This document shows, one piece after another, positions 10,031-22,141 of a stretch of 64,000 nt of DNA. The notes below the pieces were generated by a model, which saw nothing but the letters and a program-made list of their open reading frames with translations, searched no databases and had not been told where the DNA came from. Source of the stretch: Timema cristinae (Eukaryota > Arthropoda > Insecta > Phasmatodea > Timematidae). Location: the NCBI GenBank assembly GCA_039000515.1, contig JBCFYV010000012.1, positions 32,389,397-32,453,396 of the forward strand, in the 5' to 3' direction. The position numbers and the translations under genes were made by a program. Position 1 is the stretch's first letter; every line of letters starts with the position of its first letter.

Positions 10031-10758
10031 GACGCTTTCTATTCATTACGTTCAAATATAATATTTACGGCTATAGTGTCACTTGACTAGTGTTGTGTCG
10101 TTGAAAACAATAAGAGTCCCTCTACTATGCCAGCCCCGAACAACTCTCATCCTCTTTATCCTCGGTCATTATTCAAAGGAGTGATTTATCTCAGTTAAAT
10201 ATTCACACCTCCATTACCCTCCCCCATACCCTCCATGACATACATTTTTTGATACGTCTCAATGCATTGAGCGTAGAAAATTCACTTTTACAAACGTATG
10301 TCATGAGAGAAAGCATCAGGCACTTCACATTTTTATCGAACAGCTCTGAGTGCTCAGAACAAACGTGTAGCCATGGGATTTTTGTGTGAAGACTGGTTTT
10401 AAATAGATGTGAACTATGATAATTCACGGTGCCTTTGAAACAACTTTGTCTGTGGCCCCCAGATTCGTAAACTTTCAGGTAGGACATTCTGTACATCTCC
10501 AGCTCTGTTTTGATAGTTAGGTTCTGGTTGTGCCTAATCCCTGCTAACCACTAGATTTGTTTGAAAATTTAGGACAGCTCATTGTCTGTCTTAAAACAGT
10601 GACTAACCGAGATGTAGAGTTAACTAAGCCGATAAAACAATCCATTATCTTTACGCTTATCATTGAAGCCGTGATAAGGCGGCGAAGGTTCTCGCTGATA
10701 AAATCGTCAATGTAAAGTATGAGTAGATAAAGGTCGAACATTGTACGTGCTACCGAGG
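10031..10758. other. Intergenic; may include the 5' flank of the exon at 10,759
   Basis: No repeats recognised. The last 200 bases are less AT-rich and could be an upstream or 5' untranslated region of the candidate exon that follows, but no promoter motif stands out. Confidence 0.35.
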
Positions 10759-10951
10759 ATGCAAGACACAGAACTACTTTACCCTGGAAGCAAGGGTGGT
10801 GAGGACGACCACGAAGAATATCACTTCCGGTCGACGAGACTGCGCAGAAACAACGCTCCTAGACTCCGAACTCGCCTACACCATCAGGTTAAAGAGTGCG
10901 GAAAGTCCGTGTGCGACTGCGTGAACTGCAACCTGATCATCTTCTTGCTAA
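10759..10951 (+). CDS. Candidate first coding exon, unrecognised protein
   Basis: An ATG at 10759 opens a GC-richer frame encoding 64 residues. The product begins with an acidic part (MQDTELLYPGSKGGEDDHEE) and continues with an arginine-rich basic part (RSTRLRRNNAPRLRTRLHHQ). A Cys cluster follows (KECGKSVCDCVNC), then the start of a hydrophobic run (NLIIFLL). Directly after comes GTGAGTAA, a near-consensus splice donor at 10952. A charged cytosolic N-terminus running into a membrane segment at the exon edge is typical of multi-pass membrane proteins such as transporters. I cannot name the family. The composition contrast and the donor are seen; the protein type is inferred. Confidence 0.45.
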
Positions 10952-11029
10952 GTGAGTAATTGTCTTACTTCCTCACAATTATAACAGCACAGATCTTTAA
11001 ATAATTATTACTTTAAACACCGAGTTTAT

Positions 11030-11115
11030 AAACGTAAGGGGTGGAGATGAGTAAGGTAGCTTAGAGAAAACGCACCCGCATTAACGTGAGGATGAAAGAG
11101 GAAAAATACAGTTTT
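11030..11115 (-). repeat. SINE-B/C body fragment
   Basis: The fragment contains acgcacccgcattaacgtgagg and the upstream gagatgagtaaggtag. It is a minus-strand SINE body without head or tail. Confidence 0.45.
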
Positions 11116-11199
11116 TTTTAAAAAATGGAAGTATTTATCATAAACTTTCCAAACCGACTGATTATATTATCGCCACGTGATTTATAAACTAGCTTAAAT

Positions 11200-11365
11200 C
11201 TAGAACAGACACCGCACCCAGATCTTCGGCCATTCATTCATTCTTGTGGAAGGAGAAGCCCCATTTTAACAAATTATACATTTTTAGGCCATGCTGGGAA
11301 TTGAAAATGGGAGCCTTAGATCAGTGGACAAATATGCGACAGACTGAGCTAAGGTGTCAAACACA
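11200..11365 (-). repeat. Diverged SINE-like fragment
   Basis: Shares agaacagacaccgcaccca-type and ggaggagaagcccc-type words with 11,455-11,665, so the two are probably diverged copies of one element. The head is barely recognisable. Confidence 0.35.
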
Positions 11366-11454
11366 CAGTTTATTTGTTTAGTACGGGCAAGTTTAACGTG
11401 CAATTTTTTCTAATTCAAATTATGTTATCATTATATGACTTTTAAAACGATCTT

Positions 11455-11668
11455 AACTATAGAACAGACATAACACCCAGTCCTAATGTCGTTAATTCAT
11501 ATATGTGATAGGGGAGGCCCCAATACTCGTTTAAAACCACCTCTTAGTGCACGCCACGCAGCAGAGATTCGAATCTCAAACTCCACGTCATCGACAATCC
11601 AGTCTAGTGTCAGTGACGCTTTAGACAGTGTGACCACAGGTGCAAGTCAATCAAGGCGTAGCTATTAG
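11455..11668 (-). repeat. SINE-C-like copy, degenerate
   Basis: The minus-strand B box reads through gcagagattcgaatctcaa, followed on the plus strand by gtcagtgacgctttagacagtgtgaccac, which is the C head. The 3' part differs from the usual body. Confidence 0.5.
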
Positions 11669-11740
11669 ACGCCGTTAATACTTTTAGTAGTTTCGAAGAA
11701 GCTTAATCTTCCCTTTACCCATGTTTTGAAAAACTTAGAC

Positions 11741-11982
11741 CAGCCTCAGTGGCTCAGTTGGCTAACGTGCTAGTTTTGTGTTGAGTTAGACTGCCAAGGA
11801 CGGGAATATCGAGGTTTGAATCTCACTCGGGTGAACTGGGGATGGTTTTTCCTAATTTTTTCCACCCTCCCTCCACGCAATTGCGAGTTCATGCTCTCTA
11901 TAGTCAACCTTTCCAAGTCCTAGCCCATTAGCTTAATTAGTACTTAAGCGTATAACCCAAATGGCTAGTAAGTCGCGGTGAT
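11741..11982 (+). repeat. SINE-B with near-perfect target duplication
   Basis: Head with A box tggctcagttggctaa and B box ggtttgaatc, body with ctccctccacgcaattgcg, and tail gcgtataacccaaatggctag. It is flanked by TTTTGAAAAACTTA (left, from 11,723) and the same word with one extra A (right, from about 11,986). Confidence 0.85.
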
Positions 11983-11999
11983 AAGTATTTTTGAAAAAA

Positions 12000-12805
12000 C
12001 TTAAGATGATTTTAAAATCTGATAAAGTTTGACAAAATTTATTTAGTTATTTTTAATTATTTGAAAAAATACACCTGGACAAAGGAATCAAACCGAAACT
12101 GGTGTGTTGGTATTCATTAAAAGTTATTTAGCTAATAGCTGTCGAAAGCTATAAATGAAGAAAACATCCAAACATGTAGGACTTAAGAGAGGAAGGTAGA
12201 TCTATGAACTTTTGGAACTGTCAGAAAAGATTCTTCAACCACCGGTCCACATAGAGCTTGAAAAGAGGGCTTTTTTTTTATCAGAATGTAGATTCAGAGG
12301 GTGTATCCGTTTTTTTGGTAGTACACATAGCTACGGGCTCAATGATGAAGTTTTATTCTATATGGAATCCATGAAAACCTAAGCAAAATATGCGATCAAA
12401 AAGAGAAATTCATAAATGTTGCTAGCAAGACAGAGTTTGATGGCGAGGTACTTTTGTATCAAATTGTATTTTATATTAAAAAACCCTAATTTACATGGTT
12501 TTACAACTCAACACAATAAGCTACACTTTCGATTCACTTACTATACAGTAATAGCTGTTTTTATTATCTGGTGCTGGACGTTGCATCACGATGTTGGCCA
12601 ACATATTATTAAATAACCCTTTGGTAATTGAGTTATCACTTTATATACACTAATTTTGGTAGGAAGGAACATCTAAAAGATCTTTTTCCCTGCTAGAATT
12701 CTACACTTTAGTAGTATTTTGTTAGGGAAAAAGGCCTTGCAGGTAGTCATTCCTACGAAATTCAGAGTATAGCTATGTGGTTAGGAGTCATGCCTTACCA
12801 GATTT
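12000..12805. other. AT-rich intergenic stretch, nothing recognised
   Basis: No coding or repeat signal could be supported. Confidence 0.45.
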
Positions 12806-12814
12806 TTTTTTGCA

Positions 12815-12965
12815 TCACTTAGTTCTTCCTACCCTTTGGGGCTATAAGCATATTTCACACTAATGGAGTGAATATGAGGAAGGTCAGATTTAAAGTGAAC
12901 CCCACGAGACTGAATCAAGAGATCTTAGTTACATCCTCTACCCTCAACACCCCATTTTGAAGTAT
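12815..12965 (-). repeat. SINE-C fragment
   Basis: Minus-strand remnant with cacactaatggagtgaatatg, gaggaaggtcagatttaaag and cgagactgaatcaag. Head lost. Confidence 0.4.
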
Positions 12966-13404
12966 GTGCATAGCAAGTGCAAGCAAAATAAAAAATGATA
13001 ATGAAAATGGTAATGGTGATAAACAAGTAATAGCTTTTTTAATCAATAATAGCCACTATACAAGTACACTAGAGTAATTTTTTGGATATTCCAACATATT
13101 TGTGGAGCTGGTTTTGGTGCTGTAAGGTTTTCCATAATTCAGATCATGATCACACTCTTTTGAATTAATTATTTAAAAACCTGTTGAAATTGGTGGGTCA
13201 GAAGAAAACAGGTCGTGGGCCATAGGTTGAACCACATTGACTCACACTAGACATATTCGTGTTTTTTTACCCCTAGTGTTTTTACCATCCTCTCTACAGA
13301 TGAATTTTTGTGCAGTCCCCTTAAAATTAATCCTCCTCCTACACTTAGCTTAGATTAAGCTGCCATTGCTATCATGAGTGAATAAACATGTAAAAAAAAC
13401 GCAA

Positions 13405-13605
13405 TGAGGGGCATGCATTCCAGTGCGTCAGTCTTATCTGGTTCTATTTGCTGACTATGGGAATGTTGGGGTTAGAATACCGTTCAGGTGAGCTGATGGC
13501 TATTTTTCCCTACTCTTCTACTCAAGTGTGGGTACATTTTCTTTAAATTCTAACTTCCTTACAAGAACTCAATTAGTGTAATTATATTCGTATATCATGG
13601 AACAA
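13405..13605 (+). repeat. SINE-C, degenerate
   Basis: Plus-strand head remnant ggggttagaataccg, then ttcaggtgagctgatgg, tgtgggtacattttctttaaa and taattatattcgtat. Confidence 0.5.
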
Positions 13606-13661
13606 AAGCTAACTCTAAAGACATAAGTTATGGACATGTATAAACACAATTTACATAAAAT

Positions 13662-13914
13662 GAACCACTTTGGTGGCCACATAGTATAAGGCGTCACTCT
13701 CGCAATAGACTAGACTGCCTATGACGAGGTTATCAAGGTTCGATCCTGATCGGGTGTACTGAGGGTGGTTTTCCCAAAAAAGTTCTCCACTCTCCTTACA
13801 CGTAAATGTGGCCACACTTCTACTAAATTCAGCCTTCCCCATTTCTGTCACATTAGAGTAATTAGTGCATAGGCGTACAAACCGAACGTCTAGTAAGACG
13901 TGGTGATAAAAATA
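13662..13914 (+). repeat. SINE-C, near full length
   Basis: The clearest SINE-C. Head: ccactttggtggccacatag A-box region, gtataaggcgtcactctcg, and B box aggttcgatcctg. Body: gtgtactgagggtggtttt, ctccactctccttacacg and attagagtaattagtgcata. Tail: hairpin remnant and tagtaagacgtggtgata. Confidence 0.8.
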
Positions 13915-13919
13915 CACAT

Positions 13920-14505
13920 AGCATGATTAGTCTTTAAAAACACTTTTGTTTCGGGTTGCTATTTTATTAAAACATCACGCTTTAACATGTGGGATGGCTT
14001 TTAATCCATTAATAGTTTAAGTCGTTTTAAATACCCGTGATATCACATTTAATATTTAAAAAGAGAATAAGCTGAAATGGTGATGTTAAGATATTTTCTA
14101 GACAAAGTTTGAAATAACTAAAGTTCATGTTTGTATCTATATTCCTTGAAAATATATATAAAATTATCTTATCTTAGTTAAGTACGCGCTATAGTTTATT
14201 TTGGCCTGGACGTGGTAAAATAAGATTTAAAATTAGAACAAAAACACTTAGGAATTCAAATACATTCTACGACTCAAGAAAAATTAAATAAATCACTCAA
14301 ATAGTTATTATTAAAAATAACAATAGCTGTGCTTTTTTATTGATCGAAAATATTAACTTTAAAAATATATATATTAAGTTCAACACAATGAGTTAAAAAC
14401 TTAAATTTAAAGGTAGATATCAAAGTTTTATTATAATACTTTAGTGAACATTTTTATTTGAAAATTATTAAATCTCTTAGATATCATGTCCAGAAATGAT
14501 TAATT
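13920..14505. other. AT-rich intergenic stretch, nothing recognised
   Basis: Very AT-rich with no supported gene or repeat. Confidence 0.45.
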
Positions 14506-14507
14506 AT

Positions 14508-14735
14508 AGCCCACTTCGATGGTCGCATGGTATAAGGCACTGCTCTAGTTATGCTGATGAGAGGGAGATCTGGGTTTGATACCAGTTGGGTGTACTGAGG
14601 GTGGTTTTTCCTAAATGGCTTCTCACTCTCTCTTTCCACTTCCCCTAAGTTCAACCTTCTTCATCCCTAATTCCTTAGCGTGGTCAATACATAAGCGTAT
14701 AGCTCGAATAGGTAGTAATACATGGTGCTAAAAAT
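14508..14735 (+). repeat. SINE-C, near full length
   Basis: Head cacttcgatggtcgcatgg and B box gggtttgatacc, body cctaaatggcttctcactctc, and tail ggtagtaatacatggtgctaa. Confidence 0.75.
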
Positions 14736-14964
14736 TATTAATTATTTGGTAATGAACACGGCTATTTCCCTGGAAATTTAATTGTCCACATGAATGATTG
14801 TTTTTATTTAACAGCGTGGATGAGTCATTTTATGTCAAATATTGTAAGTTAAGTCAAGATGTTTGCGTGTTGAATTCAGAATTGGTAAGCTTTGACTCAT
14901 CAGAACAGTCGAAGTTAGCAAGTATACACACCATGAACTTTGAAGTTAACTTACAGGCCATTAT

Positions 14965-15158
14965 TAGCTCAACCCAGATCGTCGGTGGCTGGACTCCATG
15001 CTGGGTGTACTTAGGATATCTGTCCTAAATGGCTGCCCACTCTCCCTCTACACACAAATTAGAGTAAAATTTCTCTAAAATTCTACTAACCCTTCAGGCC
15101 TAATGTAATTAAATTCGTATTGCTCTGGTGGTTATTAAGATGCGGTGCAAAAATAAAC
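14965..15158 (+). repeat. SINE-C, degenerate
   Basis: Head remnant, then gctgggtgtacttagga, cctaaatggctgcccactctc and the tail remnant ttaagatgcggtgcaaaa. Confidence 0.55.
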
Positions 15159-15159
15159 T

Positions 15160-15660
15160 AGACTCAACAAACTATTAACCACTTTTAAACTTCAATAGAC
15201 AGTTAATATCAACACACAAGCTGCGCGTAATTATTGTAATTACGGTAATAGAGGAGACCACAATTAATTAATTTAGAGATCATTGGAATGCTAATTCAAG
15301 GGATCCGGGTTCGATTCTCGTGTCCAGGTAACGTATTTCAACTAATTTAATATAAAAGTTTGGCAGTTTACTACACTGTCACAAAATTTTGTATAACATC
15401 TTTATTTTTAAATCCATACTCTGGCATAAATGTTTGAATTAATTACGTAAAAACAAAGTTTTATTTATTGTATTATTATTCTTAAGTTTAATATAAGCAT
15501 TAAATTTTATATATATCTTATTTGATTGTATTTTTAAAATGTGTATGGATTTGTTACTAAACGTTAACAATTTGAAGTAATATAATGTATTCAAAAAACT
15601 ACTAGTATTATTTATTTTTCAGTAACATTTCAAATACATACTCTACATTTTTAGAATAGA
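15160..15660. other. AT-rich intergenic stretch
   Basis: Contains an isolated B-box-like word (gggttcgattc at 15,307-15,317) without a convincing A box or tRNA fold. Nothing else recognised. Confidence 0.4.
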
Positions 15661-15663
15661 GGT

Positions 15664-16125
15664 ATGTAGAAGCTGTCCTCTATTACTCTTGCAATAGTTA
15701 GTACAGTCATGTAGAGAGGGTAATATTAATTCAGACAATACTCTGACCAGCTAGTATGGTTGTAAGTGGGAATATAGCGACGACAATCCCCTGTTATCTA
15801 GCAACAACTGTAACAGTCATGTACAAAAGGTATTATCAATTTAGGCGCTAATCTTGCAAATGAACACTGTTAGAAGTGTAAATATAATGACGACAATCCC
15901 ATACTAGTTTAGCAACAGACGTTAAAGTCATGTACAAAGGGCAGTATCAATCAAGGAGCTAAAGGGGTAGGGTCAGCACAGTTGAACGGGGGAATATAGT
16001 GACGACGATCCCCTACTAGTCTAGCAACCGCTATTACAGTCGTCTACGGGTGGTAGTATTAATTCAGGCGCTACACTGGCAAGTAACCACTGTTGGAAGT
16101 GAAAATATAGTGACTGCCCCCTATT
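15664..16125. repeat. Tandem repeat, about 110-bp unit, 4 copies
   Basis: The marker gacgacaatccc begins at 15,779, 15,889 and 16,001 (gacgacgatccc), with a decayed fourth near 16,110, so units are 109-112 bp. Each unit also holds agcaac..acagtcatgta and a gtattaatt..ggcgcta word. Units have diverged strongly, so the array is old. Confidence 0.8.
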
Positions 16126-16185
16126 TTCGGCACTTGTATTCTTCCTCCTTTGTGTAGACTTCTGCTTCTCTGGTGAAACCTGCAT

Positions 16186-16395
16186 CGAGGGGTCCGTGGT
16201 ATAAGGTGTCAACTTCGTTTGAACTGATATTAAGAAAACATAAATGGTGGGGTTTGAATATAGGCTGGGTGTGCGAAGAATATGTTTTCCTAAATTGTTT
16301 TACAATCTCCTTCCACGTAAATGCGAGCACATTTACTTTAATTTCTACCTTCCTCGTTCCTACCCCAATAGTGTACATATTATTTTAGTCCTGAC
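16186..16395 (+). repeat. SINE-C, degenerate
   Basis: Head gaggggtccgtggtataagg with B box ggggtttgaat, then ctgggtgtgcgaagaa and ctccttccacgtaaatgcgag. The tail is lost. Confidence 0.6.
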
Positions 16396-16474
16396 TGATA
16401 ACACTGTTATACACAATTTTTATCTCCTGATGTATGACACATGACTTCGATGTGTTTTTTTATTGCTGATAACA

Positions 16475-16754
<280 letters not shown>

Positions 16755-16764
16755 GCTGATAACA

Positions 16765-17366
16765 AATTTAAAGAGAGAATTTTGCTATCACCCAGAGATT
16801 TAAAAAATCAGATAACAGTTTTTAATAATGTATTTCACAAGCGTTTAGAGATATTATCTTATTTATTTATTCCTGTTAGTTTTCTTTGAATTCTCTATTA
16901 TTTAATTTATAATTTTTCTAAACTAAATTAAAACATAAAATATAACACTTCATTATTATATTTTTTTACTGTATTTTCATGTCAAAGAACAAAAAATAGA
17001 TATTTATTTCATAGGCCTAGGGATGATGTATTTAGGTAGTGAGCTAGATAAAAACTATTTTAGAGAAAGTGAGCAGGAAATCAATGGTCTTAAACATATT
17101 CAAACAAGTAACTTTTAAACCGATTGAGTGAAGTGTTCATTAGTTATATGAAACTGATTATACAACATACTACTTACTGTCAAGAGTTGTAAAACATTTG
17201 TAACTGCCCATTTCCCTCGGCCTTGCAATAAAAGTATTTCCTAAAATTGCTTTAATAGCTTTAACTGCTGTGCCCATCCACCAACTTTTAGTGGACTTAC
17301 TAAAACAGTTTGTTTAAATAGTTAAGTATTTTTACATTAGTGGTTGAGTGAGAACTGTGCTTCACT
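16765..17366. other. AT-rich stretch upstream of the 17.4-kb pseudogene
   Basis: No repeat family recognised. The stretch from about 17,160 is less AT-rich and may be 5' flank of the element that carries the following pseudogene. Confidence 0.35.
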
Positions 17367-18730
17367 ATGCCTAAAAAGTGTGAAAATGATGTATATGGTT
17401 TTTGTTATGTATGTGGTGACCATACTATAAAATCTAATTGCAAGACTATATATAGCACCATTGATTAAGAAAGCATATGAACTCTACTTTGGGTGCAAAA
17501 TAGGTGACCAAGATAAACTTTGGGCTCCTCACATTGTATGTAGCAATTGTGCAGTGTATTTGAGAGGATGGTTGAAAGGCTCTCGGAAGTTTATGACATT
17601 TGCTGTCCCAATGGTCTGGCGAGGAAAAAGAGATCATTTGACAGACGGTTACTTCTTTTTGACTAAGATATCTGGAATTTCCTTGAAATCTAAACATAGT
17701 ATAAAATATCCATCATTTAATTCCACCATCAGCCCAGTGTTTCACAGTCAAGACCTGCTAGTTCCTAGACCACCTGAAACATGGACCTTTGTTGATGACT
17801 ATGATGAAGACAAGCCGATCTCTATGGAACAGGACATAAACAATCCGGACTTTCAGCCTTCTACATCAAATGAACCACATATTATCTCAAAGGGTGAGTT
17901 CAGTGACTTAGTAAGGGACTTGAACTTATCTAAGTGTCAAGCTGAATTGTTGGGATTACGATTACAAGGCTAGAACCTGCTACAGAAGAAAACAAATATT
18001 GCAATATTTTGCCACCGGCAAAAAGATATCGATCAGTATCTTGCTTCAGCTGGTGATTTGGTTTACTGTACAGATATTGATATGGTCATGGCTGCAGTAG
18101 CACAAGATCACAATACAAATGAGGAGCGACTTTTCATTGATTCATCAAAGCATAGTTTAAAAGCAGTTCTTCTTCACTATGGTAACACACATCCCTTCAT
18201 ACCAATTGCTTATGCATCACACGCGAAGGAAACTTATGAAAACATGAAAAACTTACTTGACAAAATAAACCATAACAAGCACTGTTGGAACTTATGTGGT
18301 GACTTAAAAGTTATAGCAATATTGTTAAGCATGCAATCAGGATACACAAAATATTGCTGCTTCATGGGATAGTCGAGCCAAGTACTGCTTAGTGAAACAT
18401 TAGAATACACATCAGATACTGACACCGGGGGAAAAAATGTTTGTACATTATCCTTTAGTTAATGCTACAAAAGTAATTTTACCATCACTTCATATAAAAC
18501 TTGATTTAGTAAAAAACTTTGTCTTGTGTATGAAGAAGGATTGTCCTGGTTTTGTATTTCTGAAGCAAAAATTCCGCCGTTTGAGTGAGGCACAGATAAA
18601 AGAGAGGATTTTTGTTGGTCCACAGACAAGGAAACTTACCACATATAACACTTTTGACTCTACTCTAAATGAAGTTGAACTAGCAGCATGGACGGCATTC
18701 AAAGATATAGCATATTTGTTTAATCTGTAA
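17367..18730 (+). pseudogene. Broken copy of a multicopy invertebrate protein family, probably transposon-derived
   Basis: The reading starts at an ATG at 17367 (MPKKCENDVYGFCYVCGDHT) with a CxxC pair, then changes frame near 17,455. It continues as KKAYELYFGCKIGDQDK with more Cys (VCSNCAVYLRGW, perhaps a zinc-binding N-terminus), VPMVWRGKRDH and LVRDLNLSKCQAELLGLRLQ. A TAG at 17,971 stands where LQGWNLL-type words suggest Trp. In the same frame come LFIDSSKHSLKAVLLHYGN, ETYENMKNLL and NLCGDLKVIAILLSMQSGY. Near 18,362 the frame changes again to WDSRAKYCLV, a further stop follows, and VILPSLHIKLDLVKNF and IKERIFVGPQ close the readable part. It breaks off near 18,730, short of the usual C-terminus. 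From family knowledge, proteins with these words occur in many copies in cnidarian and arthropod genomes. The LFID and CGDLK strands could be RNase-H-like catalytic strands, but that is inference and no function is asserted. Confidence 0.7.
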
Positions 18731-18739
18731 ATAAAATAT

Positions 18740-20570
18740 AAGTTTTTTGAATCACGTATTTATTTCTAACCGAGGGCGATAGAAATATTCTGAAGACATA
18801 TCTGTAAACAGTATAAAAATACAATTCCAAATTACGTTTCACACATAAGGAAACAATAAGACTCTGTACGCAAAATAATAATTTCTTGTGGAAATTTATG
18901 CAAGTGATTTGTGCTATACAATTTACTCCAACGTATAAGCAAACTAACGCCGACATAAAATATCCCTTAAGGGGTTTTATTTGAATTTGGTTCATTGTTC
19001 TCTGTAATTAAGTTTCTATTGTAAACAAGAGACGCTCGTCACAAACCTCCTGTGGTTAAGAGCTACACAATCTCTTTGTTCATTAAGTAGTAAAACATAA
19101 TAGTAGCATTCCTTATAGAGATAAAAACACATTGATAAAACTTTTAAAAAACTTTGGGTACTTTTGTGATAGCTTGCATTAATTAATTAATTTTAAAAGT
19201 TTCGTAAGAAAAACAACAACAGCAAATTCAACCGCATTCGCTATTTCAAATCCCTGTTTCTTTATAGTGGGGGAATTTGTATATTTAACTTAAGTGGACC
19301 ACCTTCCGGGGTGCTGTGACACATTGCAGAGGTTCAAAATTAATGCTTTATTGAATATAATTCATTTGTTATTTAAAAATATATCTTAGCTCACATCAAA
19401 ATGGAGACAAAAGATAGCAATATATTTCTGTAAGATTACAAACCTTAGGTGAAAAGTTGAAATTATTTCATTTTTAACGACGTTTAGCGTGAAATGTTAC
19501 AGTTTTTTTTATCAAAGTAAATGACTGAGTGTAGCGAGCTTCAGTTTTAACTTTACCATTTGGCATTTCTTTTCTCTGCATCTTTGTTATGTGATAACTG
19601 TTAAACGCATTTACCAATTTTAAAGAAATTTGCAAAAACATTCTTTGAAACTAGGTCGAACGATGTATTTATATGGTTTTTCAATCTCTCTATCTGTTTC
19701 AAGATGGTGGCCAATAAAAACTATGTCTGCTGTTTGTTTGTTCCACAGTAACTAATAAATGTGTGGACCTATTTTAACGGAATTTGGTAGGGACATTCTG
19801 TGAGTCTAGGCCAAACAATACATGTACTTTCGATTTGGCTATCCGTTTCAATATGGCGGCTGTTCAAAGGTTTTTAGCTTAATGGCTCATTTCAAGGGAT
19901 TTGAATTTAAAATTCTAGGCATTTAATTGAGTACCTAAGGTGCATTATTAAAAAAAAAGACATCTACTGCGTCAGCAACGTCTAAAACAACTTGAGCCAC
20001 GATTATTCTCTATGAATGTAATAGACCTTCTATACTATTGAATATAGGATTAATTTGTTTTCTGTATAACTTGATCATCAAAGAAAAGCATAACTTTAAA
20101 ACATTCAAACAATTCTAAATAATTTTAAAATGGTATGTTGAGACTCTATTCAAAATGGCTTTATTTTTTTTATGGAAGCTATTTCTTTATTTCAAATCAT
20201 TTACTTTGATTTCATAAATTTGACATTTTATGTGAAACGTCGTTGAAAACGAGATAATCCCCCCTTTAAATGATTTTTTTAGAAACTATAAAGCTTAAAA
20301 TGAAATATTCCTGATTCTATAAAAACATGTTGGTACTTTTAAGTATATTTTTGTGTGAACTATATATATTTTTAAACATTTCAACAAAGTGTTTGTTTAA
20401 TAGAGTGTTTACCATCCTACATAGGTTTTTTTTTACAAATAGCGTTGAGCCAAAATAAATGTAGAGAGAAGCTTTGAGAGTGTATACATTCTGCATTAAA
20501 ACATGTGTGACTTACATCTCTTCATTATAAATGTGTAAAATTATCAAATATATTTATATAGTTACCCACA
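18740..20570. other. Long AT-rich stretch with a weak ~153-bp duplication
   Basis: No gene seen. At 19,655-19,860 two related blocks (…tatctgtttcaagatggtggc and …tatccgtttcaatatggcggc) start about 153 bp apart, suggesting an old two-copy repeat inside a dispersed element. The remainder is AT-rich with A and T runs. Confidence 0.4.
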
Positions 20571-20574
20571 TCAG

Positions 20575-20680
20575 CAGTGCCGCATTACCCACTAGGCAGA
20601 CTAGACACGTGCCTAGAGCGCCAGATTTTTAGGGGCACAACATTAAAAATCAAATTGTTTACAGCAGCGGCCTTTACGAG
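20575..20680. mobile_element. Possible DNA-transposon end
   Basis: The sequence gccgcattacccactaggca, then actagacacgtgcctagagc and gccagatttttaggggcac, resembles terminal sequences of DNA transposons with 'ctaggc...gcctag' ends. The block has an internal inverted repeat (ctaggca...tgcctag). No partner end was found nearby. Confidence 0.35.
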
Positions 20681-20699
20681 GTACGACATCACGGGATGT

Positions 20700-21260
20700 G
20701 AAACCGAAACCTTTGTCTTCAACATGAATGAACATAATTTTCACTAAAACAACACACACGGACTGAGCTGTAGCTGAATATTGTGGTTATAGACCGCTAG
20801 TGTATTGTTAGAGTTCTATTGTGTCTACTATGGCCATATGTCTGCTTATAATTGAGTCACTCATATGCGAATTGAAAAGCTGTGCCAGATATAGACGAGC
20901 ACAAACACTTTTCAGAGTGGTCATTTAATTATAGGGGATATAATGTAAGTAGTAGCAATAAATAGGCCAACAACATTTTATTTGTGTTCATTAACAAATA
21001 ACAATATGTTTTGGTGTGAGCGAGTTGTAGGGGGGAGGGGGGGGGGAAGCCAATGCCTGCAGCTTTCCAATAAAAATAAATATAGGGTAGCTCCTACTTA
21101 ACATTTGATAAAATGTTAACTTTATGTTTGTATTAAATAAGGATATTAAAACTAAGCTTTCTTTTAACTTGAGGTGGTGACAATATTGAATTTTCTGAAA
21201 TGTGGTCCCCTCACTATTATCAATTTTCAATATGGCCCTCATGATTAAACGAGTTTGACA
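20700..21260. other. Intergenic, nothing recognised
   Basis: Contains a G-rich run (21,030-21,050). No gene or repeat family supported. Confidence 0.4.
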
Positions 21261-21261
21261 C

Positions 21262-21475
21262 GCCTGGTCTGAGGCGACACTTTCACAATATACCGGAATG
21301 TCAGGGCTCAGATCCCTGCTGAGGGTACTAAAGGTTTTTTCCACTATGGGTTCCCCCACTCTCACTCCATGCAAATGTGGGTACATTTCCTCTAGATTTG
21401 TCTCCTTTACACCTACCCCATGAGTATAAATAGTCAAGTAGCCCAGACTGGCTGTAACATGCGGAGCACGAAACA
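21262..21475 (+). repeat. SINE-C, degenerate
   Basis: Head ggtctgaggcgacactttcac with B box gggctcagatccc, body ccactctcactccatgcaaatg, and tail remnant gactggctgtaacatgcgg. Confidence 0.6.
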
Positions 21476-21539
21476 AATGAGAGAAAGAGAGGATAGCCCA
21501 AATATCGGTAGTAGGAATGTATCACTAACGGATGATATA

Positions 21540-21821
21540 TTATTATTATTATTAGCACCGCGTCTTACTACCCATTCGGGTTATACGCACTTACGCTAAT
21601 GTGTAATGGTAGGGTGATTGTGAGATGAAATGCAGGACCTACAGTTTAACGTGGAATCCGAACCACGGTGGAGGCCTGGCATTCCCCACATTCACAAGAT
21701 GTCTTGTCAGAGGTGAAGGAAGGGTTTGGTAATCAGATAAATCTTTGCCGGTACCGAGGATTGAACCCCGGCCACCAGCATAGAAGTCTGACACCTTACC
21801 CCTAGACCACCAGGTCACCGA
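21540..21821 (-). repeat. SINE-A, young copy with 14-bp target duplication
   Basis: Full-length minus-strand SINE-A with the intact hairpin tail. It is flanked by the perfect repeat TAACGGATGATATA at 21,526-21,539 and 21,822-21,835. Confidence 0.93.
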
Positions 21822-21839
21822 TAACGGATGATATAAACA

Positions 21840-22140
21840 AGAACATTTCTAAAGATGGTGGCCAATTTTGGTAGAGTCTCGCATTTTCCATGAAACAAAA
21901 GTATGCCCTTTAACCTAAAAAAAACGTTTCAATCATAATTTAATATCTAAGACACTGGCAGGGCAAGTTTTTTTTAATGTTACGATCCACAACTCTCATT
22001 TTAAGGAATTCAATTCCCGGCCTGTTTCATTGGAGGCGAATGATTAAGCATTTATTTATAATTCCCCTTCATCGTACTGTTCCCTTGGATAAAAACAGTA
22101 TAGTATATAGCTATTAATAATAAATCTTACACTAAAGCTT
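21840..22140. other. Intergenic, nothing recognised
   Basis: No gene or repeat family supported. Confidence 0.4.
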
Positions 22141-22141
22141 A

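Noticed and set aside
10203..10496. 97-codon frame on the minus strand
   Set aside because: No motif, no splice signals and no composition contrast with the flanks.
14815..14843. 29-bp micro-exon between tttttatttaacag and GTAAGTTA
   Set aside because: Both splice words look good, but AT-rich DNA produces such pairs often and no flanking exons are visible.
15301..15330. Isolated B-box-like word gggttcgattc
   Set aside because: No A box at proper distance and no recognisable SINE body follows.
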